From contig VAYE01000042.1 of assembly GCA_005883235.1 (NCBI GenBank), positions 1,037 through 10,153 of the forward strand: a stretch of 9,117 bases of DNA. Direction: 5' to 3'. Shown one piece after another: positions 4,262-9,117 of this stretch (position 1 is its first letter; every line of letters starts with the position of its first letter). The position numbers and the translations under genes are program-made. Below the pieces are notes generated by a model. It did not search any database and was not told the DNA's origin. It saw nothing but the letters and a program-made list of their open reading frames with translations. The DNA is from Actinomycetota bacterium (GTDB taxonomy: Bacteria > Actinomycetota > Thermoleophilia > Gaiellales > Gaiellaceae).

Positions 4262-6396
4262 TCACAGTCGCCCTCAAAGGACTGCTCGGACGCAAGACCC
4301 GGGCGATCTTGACCGCGCTCGCGGTCGTGCTCGGCGTCTCGATGGTGAGCGGCACCTACGTCCTCACGGACACGATCAAGAAGGCCTTCAACGGCGTCTT
4401 CGAGAGCACCTACAAGAACACGAGCGTCGTCATCTCCGGCAAGGAGATCGTCAAGGGCGCCGCGAGCGGGAACGCCACCGTGTCGGCGAAGGTGCTCGAC
4501 AAGGTGCGTGCGCTTCCGGACGTCCAGGCGGCGTCGGGCGGGATCATCAACTTCGGCGGCTCCACCGACCTCGTGAAGCTGATCGACCGGAATGGCAACA
4601 CGATCGGCGGCACGGGCGGCGCGCCGACGTTCGGCTTCGGCCTCGACCCGAAGTACCCGCAGTTCAACCCGATGAAGCTCGTCGAGGGAAGGTGGGCGAC
4701 CGGGTCGGACCAGGTCGTGATCGAGCAAGGGACGGCTGTGAAGCACAACCTTCGCGTCGGAGGCAGGATCGGTGCCTCGGCCGACGGGCCTACGCGGCAG
4801 TTCACGATCTCGGGGATCGCGAAGCTCGGCACCGTCAGCACGATCGGCGCCGCGACGATCGCGGTGTTCGACGTCCCGACGGCGCAGAAGCTGCTGCACA
4901 AGGAGGGCCAGTTCGACGCCATCGCCGCCAGCGGCAAACCAGGCGTGAGCGACGCGAAGCTCTCACGCGAGATCGCGCCGCTCGTCCCCTCGACCGCTCA
5001 GGTGCGGACGGGAGGGGAGCAGGGGAGCAAGGAAGCGAAGGACATCACGTCCGGGATCAGCTTCATCCAGTACCTCTTGCTCGCCTTCGCGGGCATTGCG
5101 CTCTTCGTCGGCTCGTTCGTCATCTTCAACACGATCGCGATCACGGTTGCGCAGCGCGCGCGCGAGTTCGCGACCCTTCGCACGCTCGGCGCCACGCGAC
5201 GCCAGGTGTTGCGATCGGTGATGGTCGAGACGTTCACGATCGGCCTCCTCGCGGCGGTGATCGGGCTCTTCCTCGGCCTCGCGATCGCCAAGGGCCTGAA
5301 CGCGATCTTCGTCGCGCTGGGCGCCGATCTTCCCCAGACGGGAACCGTCTTCGCCCTGCGGACGGTGATCGTCTCGCTGCTCGCGGGCGTGCTCGTCACG
5401 GTCGTGGCGGGGCTCTTCCCGGCGATTCAGGCGACGCGTGTGCCTCCGATCGCGGCCATTCGCGAGGGCGCAGTGCTGCCGCGCTCGCGTGTCTCACGTT
5501 GGGCGCCGTGGATGGCGGTCGCGCTACTCGTGCTCGCGGTCGCGCTGATCGCGGACGGGCTGTTCCTCGCGAACGGCATCGTCGGAACCCTGCTCCCGCT
5601 CGCGCTCGGGACGCTGCTCCTCTTCATCGGCGTTGCGCTCGTGTCGAGTGCGCTCGTGAAGCCGCTCGCGTCGCTCGTCGGCACACCGGCGCGGCGTGCC
5701 GGCGGCGCTCCGGGACGCCTTGCGAGCGAGAACTCGGTCCGCAACCCGGGCAGGACAGCGAACACGGCGGCCGCGCTGATGATCGGGCTCGCCCTGATCA
5801 CCTTCGTGGCCACCCTCGGCAAGGGGCTCAAGGCCTCCGACGTCGAGACCCTCAACCATCAGGTGCGCTCCGAGTACGTCGTCACCGCCGGAAACGGATT
5901 CGACCCGTTCCCGTCGCAGGCCGGCGACGCGGTGGCGGGAGCGTCCGGTGTCACTCTGGCCGCGAGCGTGCGGACCGAGAAGGCGCGGATCTTCGGAGCG
6001 ACCGAGAGCGTGGCCGGCGTCGGGCCGGAGATCGCCCGCGCCTACCACTTCGACTGGAAGCAGGGCCCGCACGACTCCCCGCAGGGAAGCGGGGCGATCG
6101 TCACCAAGAGCTTCGCCGATACGAACCATCTCGAGATCGGCGACCTCTTCACCGTGCGGCCGCCCTCGGGGAGGAAGCTGACCTTCTACACGCAGAGCGT
6201 CTTCGACCCGGGGCAGATGGACCCGCTCTTTCCCCGACGTGAAGATCAGGACGAAGGCGGGGTGGGTCTCGAATCGCGCCCACGGCGTCGACCAGCTGCT
6301 GATGTTCCTGTACGTGCTCCTCTCGCTGTCGGTGATCGTGAGCCTGTTCGGCATGGTGAACACGCTCGTGCTGACCGTGTTCGAGCGGACGCGTGA
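4258..6396 (+). CDS. FtsX/MacB-like ABC transporter permease, N-terminal part, frameshifted near 6230
   Basis: Coupled to the ATPase through ATGA. Residues 1-659 read as a long FtsX-type exporter permease: TM1 at about 15-36; a first extracellular (MacB-like core) domain at about 37-268; TM2 269-297 followed by the coupling segment REFATLRTLGATRRQVLRS; TM3 about 327-352; TM4 370-391; TM5 417-438; TM6 442-466; TM7 501-521; then a second extracellular domain. After Pro659 (6232-6234) the frame becomes an unrelated Arg/Pro tail, while the true C-terminus continues in the next frame (6239-6688). One extra base in the T3/C4 run at 6229-6235 explains this; removing it gives Leu-Phe-Pro-Asp-Val-Lys and one protein of about 809 aa. 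As written the gene is probably inactive, unless it is a sequencing error or the ribosome shifts frame. Confidence 0.85.
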   Translation: MITVALKGLLGRKTRAILTALAVVLGVSMVSGTYVLTDTIKKAFNGVFESTYKNTSVVISGKEIVKGAASGNATVSAKVLDKVRALPDVQAASGGIINFGGSTDLVKLIDRNGNTIGGTGGAPTFGFGLDPKYPQFNPMKLVEGRWATGSDQVVIEQGTAVKHNLRVGGRIGASADGPTRQFTISGIAKLGTVSTIGAATIAVFDVPTAQKLLHKEGQFDAIAASGKPGVSDAKLSREIAPLVPSTAQVRTGGEQGSKEAKDITSGISFIQYLLLAFAGIALFVGSFVIFNTIAITVAQRAREFATLRTLGATRRQVLRSVMVETFTIGLLAAVIGLFLGLAIAKGLNAIFVALGADLPQTGTVFALRTVIVSLLAGVLVTVVAGLFPAIQATRVPPIAAIREGAVLPRSRVSRWAPWMAVALLVLAVALIADGLFLANGIVGTLLPLALGTLLLFIGVALVSSALVKPLASLVGTPARRAGGAPGRLASENSVRNPGRTANTAAALMIGLALITFVATLGKGLKASDVETLNHQVRSEYVVTAGNGFDPFPSQAGDAVAGASGVTLAASVRTEKARIFGATESVAGVGPEIARAYHFDWKQGPHDSPQGSGAIVTKSFADTNHLEIGDLFTVRPPSGRKLTFYTQSVFDPGQMDPLFPRREDQDEGGVGLESRPRRRPAADVPVRAPLAVGDREPVRHGEHARADRVRADA
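6226..6241 (+). other. Frameshift site in the permease gene
   Basis: CTC TTT CCC CGA CGT is the upstream frame; the downstream frame needs CTC TTC CCC GAC GTG, i.e. one base fewer in the TTTCCCC run (6229-6235). Domain content switches frame exactly here. Causes could be a real single-base insertion, a homopolymer error, or +1 slippage on CCC-C. Confidence 0.75.
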
Positions 6397-6688
6397 GCTC
6401 GGGATGCTCCGTGCGATCGGGATGACGCGGCGCCAGACGAGGCGGATGGTCCGCCACGAGAGCGTCATCACCGCACTCATCGGGGCCGGGCTCGGGTTAC
6501 CGCTCGGGCTCTTCCTCGCAGCGCTCGTCACACAGGGCTTATCGAGCGAAGGGGTCGGTTTCCACGTCCCGCTCCTGACGCTCGCGATCTTCACCGTGAT
6601 CGCGATCCTGGCCGGGATCGCCGCGGCGGTCGTGCCGGCGCGGCGGGCTGCTCGCCTGAACGTCCTCGAGGCGCTGCAGTACGAGTAA
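6239..6688 (+). CDS. FtsX/MacB-like ABC permease, C-terminal fragment (same gene as upstream part)
   Basis: About 149 codons carry the classic FtsX C-terminal module: HGVDQLLMFLYVLLSLSVIV leading into TM8 (residues 21-46), the coupling helix FERTRELGMLRAIGMTRRQT (48-67), VRHESVITALIGAGLGLPLG with TM9 (about 75-98), TM10 (112-133) and the family ending PARRAARLNVLEALQYE. The GTG at 6239 happens to be a possible start, but there is no Shine-Dalgarno and a fragment beginning there would lack the other seven helices, so I treat it as the displaced 3' part of the 4258 gene. Upstream of the join, about 40-60 residues normally found in the second extracellular domain also seem missing (my estimate from family knowledge). 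No terminator hairpin was seen after the TAA. Confidence 0.88.
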   Translation: MKIRTKAGWVSNRAHGVDQLLMFLYVLLSLSVIVSLFGMVNTLVLTVFERTRELGMLRAIGMTRRQTRRMVRHESVITALIGAGLGLPLGLFLAALVTQGLSSEGVGFHVPLLTLAIFTVIAILAGIAAAVVPARRAARLNVLEALQYE

Positions 6689-6730
6689 CGCTCGACTGGT
6701 CTTCGGGCGCCCCGTCGTAGGATCGCGGCG

Positions 6731-7483
6731 ATGGGGCGCCTCGAAGGCAAGCGTGTCGTCGTCACCGGCGGGACGAGCGGGATCGGCGCGGCCACGTCGC
6801 GGCGGTTCGTCGCGGAGGGGGCGCGGGTCGTCTCTGTCTCGTTGGGCGGGGAGGAGACGGTCGAGGGGCTCGCGGGGGCGCTGGAGGCCGACGTGGCGGA
6901 TGCGGCGGCGGTGCGGGACGCGTTTGCGGAGGCGGACGAGCTCCTGGGCGGCCTCGACGTCCTGGTCGCGAACGCCGGAATCAGCATCCGCCACGGCTTT
7001 CTCGACATCACACCCGAGGAGTGGCGCCGCGTGCTCGCCGTCAACCTCGACGGGATCTTCCATTGCGCGCAGGCGGCGGCGCGACGGATGGTGGGGGGTG
7101 ACGGTGGGGCGATCTTGCTGACGGCCTCGACGAACGCGCTCGTCGGCCATCCGCTCTATGCGGACTACAACGCGTCGAAGGCGGGCGTCGTCGCGTTGAC
7201 CCGGACGCTGGCGCTCGAGCTCGCGCCTCGCGTGCGCGTGAACTGCGTCTGCCCCGGCTACGTGCTCACGCGGATGCAACAGGCGGAGTACACCCCCGAG
7301 ATGCTGCGTGCCGTCGACGCGAGGATTCCGCTGGGGCGCCACGCGCGGCCGGACGAGGTGGCGGCGCTCTTCGTCTTCCTCGCCTCCGACGAGGCCGCCT
7401 ACATCACGGGCGCCGCGATCCCGATCGACGGGGGCGAGACGGCGGGCGGCACTGCCAGCCGCGTCCCGTCCGCACATGACTGA
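6731..7483 (+). CDS. SDR family NAD(P)-dependent oxidoreductase, 250 aa
   Basis: A complete classical short-chain dehydrogenase/reductase. Motifs: dinucleotide-binding TGGTSGIG (12-19), DV at 54-55, NAG (81-83), active-site Asn105 in VNLDG, Ser133, Tyr146 and Lys150 (YNASK) at the standard S-13-Y-x3-K spacing, PG at 175-176, and the C-terminal ITGAAIPIDGG (225-235). It reduces a carbonyl or oxidises an alcohol in the cytosol; the substrate is unknown. The end of beta-2 (VVSVSLGG) has neither the acidic residue typical of NAD users nor an Arg typical of NADP users, so the cofactor is open. ATG 6731 is preceded by TAGGA with an 8-base spacer. The gap to the permease stop is 42 bases, so read-through from the exporter operon is possible, but no functional tie is evident. 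Confidence 0.93.
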   Translation: MGRLEGKRVVVTGGTSGIGAATSRRFVAEGARVVSVSLGGEETVEGLAGALEADVADAAAVRDAFAEADELLGGLDVLVANAGISIRHGFLDITPEEWRRVLAVNLDGIFHCAQAAARRMVGGDGGAILLTASTNALVGHPLYADYNASKAGVVALTRTLALELAPRVRVNCVCPGYVLTRMQQAEYTPEMLRAVDARIPLGRHARPDEVAALFVFLASDEAAYITGAAIPIDGGETAGGTASRVPSAHD

Positions 7484-7526
7484 CCGGTGACGCGTCGCCG
7501 GCCTTCCGTCACGCCTCGGGCTGAGC

Positions 7527-7543
7527 GGCGGGACCGTCCCGCC
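7527..7543. repeat. Palindrome, 8-bp arms with 1-base loop
   Basis: GGCGGGAC C GTCCCGCC is a perfect inverted repeat 43 bases after the SDR stop and 2 bases before a larger palindrome. The core GGACCGTCC recurs as GGACGGTCC at 7606-7614. It looks like a repetitive extragenic element or part of a terminator. Confidence 0.7.
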
Positions 7544-7545
7544 GG

Positions 7546-7576
7546 GCCGGGTCCGGGGTCTGACCCCGGACCCGGC
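7546..7576. repeat. Large palindrome, 15-bp arms with 1-base centre
   Basis: GCCGGGTCCGGGGTC T GACCCCGGACCCGGC is a perfect 31-bp palindrome. A one-base loop is poor for an intrinsic terminator hairpin in RNA (pairs must open to form a loop), and no T tract follows, so a REP-like element or protein-binding site is as likely. GGGGTCTGACCCC-type palindromes appear familiar from intergenic DNA of high-GC genomes (memory, not checked). Confidence 0.75.
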
Positions 7577-7717
7577 GCGCGGCGCCACGGCCTGAACAGT
7601 CACGGGGACGGTCCGCCGCGGACGGGTACCCATCCGCGCGCGAGCACGGCCGTTCGGGCCGCGCCGGCGACGGACATTGCGCCACCGGTCACGCCGAACC
7701 TCGTCAGGACGGAGGAG

Positions 7718-8956
7718 GTGGCGAGCGCGGGCAGCCTCCGCACGCGTACCGTCGAGACCCTCGTCTTCCGGGGCCTCTCGACGCCGCTCGCGCTCCTCCT
7801 CGTCGTCCTCCAGAGCCGCTTCCTGCATCCGGACGGCCGCGGCGCGTTCGTCCTCGCCGTGCTGACGGTGACGATCTTCTCGCGCCTCCTCGGCCAGCTC
7901 GGCGTCGCCGTCACGAGCCGGCGACGAGAGACGCCGGACCTGCGGGGACTCGTCCTGCGCGCCTTCGCGATCGCCGTCCTCGCCGGCTTCGTCGGCTTCG
8001 CAGCGATCGCCCTCTGGGGTGGCCTCACCGCAGGCCTGGGCTTCCGCCTCGCCGCGCTCGCCGGCCTCGCGCTCGTCCCGAACGTGATCTGGCAGACCGT
8101 CTCGGGTGTCCTGCTCGGCCTGGGCCGGATCCGGCTCTGGAACGTGATCCAACTCCTGCCGACCGTCCTGACCCTCGTGGGGATGCTCGTCCTCGTCGTC
8201 GCCCTCGGAGGCGGCGTCGGCGCCGCTCTCGCCGCCTGGGTCGGCGCGAACGCGCTCACCGCGCTCGTCGCGCTCGTCGCCACGCGCGATCTCTGGCTCC
8301 CGCCCGACGTGCCCCCGCTCGACGACCCGATCACGCTCGCCATCGCCCGCCTCGCCGTCGTCATGGGCGCCGTGCAGGTCGTGAACCTCTTCAGCTACCG
8401 GACCGAGCTCTTCATCCTCAACCACTACCAGGGCCGGTCGGGCGTCGGCGTCTACTCGATCGCGATGCAGTCGGTGGAGTCGATCTGGCTCGTCGCCGGC
8501 GCGCTCGCGACCTCGATCACCGCGCCCGCGCTCGCCTGCGACGACCGCGACGCCGCCCGCCTCGTCGGCCGCACGGCGGTGAAGGGCCTCCTCCTCACCG
8601 TCGCGGTCGCCGTGCCCCTCGCGGCCGCGGCGCCGTTCGCGATCCCGCTCGTCTTCGGCGACGACTACAAGAAGGCGGCCACCTCGCTCGCGCTCCTCCT
8701 GCCGGGCGTGGTCCTCTACGCGCCGGTCAGCATCCTCGTCGTCTACCTCTCCGTGCGCCGCGGGCGGCCGGGGCTGAGCCTCGCCGTCTCGGTCGCGGGG
8801 ATGATCCTCACCGCGGTCGCCGCCCTCGTCCTCGTGCCGCGGCTCGGCGGCTCCGGCGCCGCGGTGGCGAGCTCGATCGGCTACGCCGGCGGCGCGATCC
8901 TGACGTGGTGGTTCTTCGCCCGCGTCGCGCGGGCGCGACTCGCTCAGCCGGCCTGA
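7718..8956 (+). CDS. Oligosaccharide flippase family protein (Wzx-like, MOP superfamily)
   Basis: A 412-aa polytopic membrane protein of about 12 helices, the first at about residues 13-31 (ETLVFRGLSTPLALLLVVLQ). Family-like stretches: FLHPDGRGAFVLAVL (36-50, the usual 'lgpeeyG.y'), FSYRTELFILNHYQGRSGVG (225-244, the central 'r.d..iL..y.g...vG.Y' motif), IPLVFGDDYKKA (309-320, 'LfG..Y..A') and LVPRLGGSGAAVASSIGY (372-389, 'P..G..GAA.A'). Members flip lipid-linked sugars across the cytoplasmic membrane for capsule, O-antigen or teichoic-acid-like polymers. No glycosyltransferase lies in the window, so the polymer is unknown. GTG 7718 has AGGA 8 bases upstream and starts just before TM1; GTG 7487 is the alternative. 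The 3' end overlaps the opposing HD-GYP gene by 13 bases. Confidence 0.87.
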   Translation: MASAGSLRTRTVETLVFRGLSTPLALLLVVLQSRFLHPDGRGAFVLAVLTVTIFSRLLGQLGVAVTSRRRETPDLRGLVLRAFAIAVLAGFVGFAAIALWGGLTAGLGFRLAALAGLALVPNVIWQTVSGVLLGLGRIRLWNVIQLLPTVLTLVGMLVLVVALGGGVGAALAAWVGANALTALVALVATRDLWLPPDVPPLDDPITLAIARLAVVMGAVQVVNLFSYRTELFILNHYQGRSGVGVYSIAMQSVESIWLVAGALATSITAPALACDDRDAARLVGRTAVKGLLLTVAVAVPLAAAAPFAIPLVFGDDYKKAATSLALLLPGVVLYAPVSILVVYLSVRRGRPGLSLAVSVAGMILTAVAALVLVPRLGGSGAAVASSIGYAGGAILTWWFFARVARARLAQPA

Positions 8957-9117
8957 GAAGCGACGATGCGGAGGAAGACCTCGACGACGTCGGGGTCGAA
9001 CTGGGTACCGGCGCCCTCGCGGAGCCTGCGCACCGCCTCGTCGAGCGGCAGCGCCTGACGGTACGGCCGCTCGGTCGTCATCGCGTGGAACGCGTCGCAG
9101 ACGAAGATGATCCGCGA
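8944..9117 (-). CDS. HD-GYP domain protein, C-terminal part (5' end outside window)
   Basis: Read from 9117 to the TGA at 8946-8944, the frame gives 57 residues starting SRIIFVCDAFHAMTTERPYR, then QALPLDEAVRRLREGAGTQF and DPDVVEVFLRIVASQAG. This is the signature end of HD-GYP phosphodiesterases ('aRIi.vaDayDAMtsdRpYr...a..elr...GtqfDP.vv..F'), which hydrolyse cyclic di-GMP or related dinucleotides. The usual Asp of 'DAYDAMT' is His here (DAFHAMT). The metal-binding HD residues lie upstream, outside the window, so activity cannot be judged. The gene is convergent with, and overlaps by 13 bases, the flippase gene. A sensor or receiver domain may precede it. Confidence 0.85.
   Translation of the reverse strand, partial: SRIIFVCDAFHAMTTERPYRQALPLDEAVRRLREGAGTQFDPDVVEVFLRIVASQAG

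Larger units (their letters stand above)
7484..7717 (+). other. Spacer between SDR and flippase; open but probably untranslated
   Basis: The flippase frame stays open back to a GTG at 7487, adding 77 Pro/Arg/Gly-rich residues with no domain character. Two palindromes (7527-7543, 7546-7576) lie inside it, and no Shine-Dalgarno precedes 7487. I therefore read this as intergenic DNA that is open by chance in high-GC sequence. The promoter for the flippase should lie here; none could be placed. Confidence 0.5.

Noticed and set aside
4692..6242. 516-codon plus-strand frame inside the permease gene
   Set aside because: Arg/Gly/Asp-rich composition without helices; the overlapping frame encodes a clear FtsX-type permease.
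5524..7044. 506-codon minus-strand open frame
   Set aside because: Low-complexity Ser/Thr/Arg product antisense to the permease and SDR.
7487..7717. N-terminal extension of the flippase from GTG 7487
   Set aside because: Pro/Arg-rich, contains two perfect palindromes, lacks a Shine-Dalgarno, and precedes the normal first helix of the family by about 90 residues.
6539..8425. 628-codon minus-strand open frame
   Set aside because: Its product is an Arg/Asp/Glu/His-rich string with no recognisable domain, antisense to the permease end, SDR and flippase; shadow frame.

Overview
The window is high-GC, densely packed bacterial DNA with GTG and TTG start codons, ATGA stop-start overlaps and convergent genes that overlap at their stop codons. 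Gene content (MacB/FtsX-type ABC exporter, ECF sigma factor, HD-GYP protein, MOP-type flippase, Calx-beta secreted protein) and amino-acid bias fit a high-GC actinobacterium, perhaps Thermoleophilia. That placement is inference from style, not a proven assignment. No rRNA, tRNA, CRISPR array, transposase or phage gene was seen.

Left part (1-1673): the C-terminal tail of a membrane protein ends at an 11-bp hairpin terminator. After it lies what looks like a minus-strand remnant of a beta-propeller (BNR/sialidase-like) C-terminus, then a 66-aa plus-strand gene with a strong Shine-Dalgarno. That gene meets a minus-strand formiminotransferase-cyclodeaminase-family gene, their stop codons sharing a CTAG. 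Two very small membrane-protein genes follow on the plus strand.

Middle-left (1670-3236, minus strand): a secreted protein with a Thr/Ser stalk and one Calx-beta domain, then an ECF sigma factor gene overlapped (ATGA) by an 82-aa unrecognised gene. That last gene meets the second small membrane protein gene, again with overlapping stop codons (TTAG).

Middle (3237-6688, plus strand): a 245-bp divergent intergenic region leads into a two-gene ABC exporter operon. The ATPase is intact. The permease carries one extra base near 6229-6235 and seems to lack part of its second extracellular domain, so it reads as two overlapping fragments.

Right (6731-9117): a complete short-chain dehydrogenase/reductase, a 234-bp spacer with strong palindromes, a polysaccharide flippase-like membrane protein, and the C-terminal 57 residues of an HD-GYP phosphodiesterase entering on the minus strand and overlapping the flippase 3' end.

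No multi-gene pathway is evident beyond the exporter pair and the sigma/82-aa pair. The least explained items are the 82-aa sigma-coupled protein, the broken permease, the propeller remnant and the palindrome cluster. I did not find a convincing new multi-gene system.
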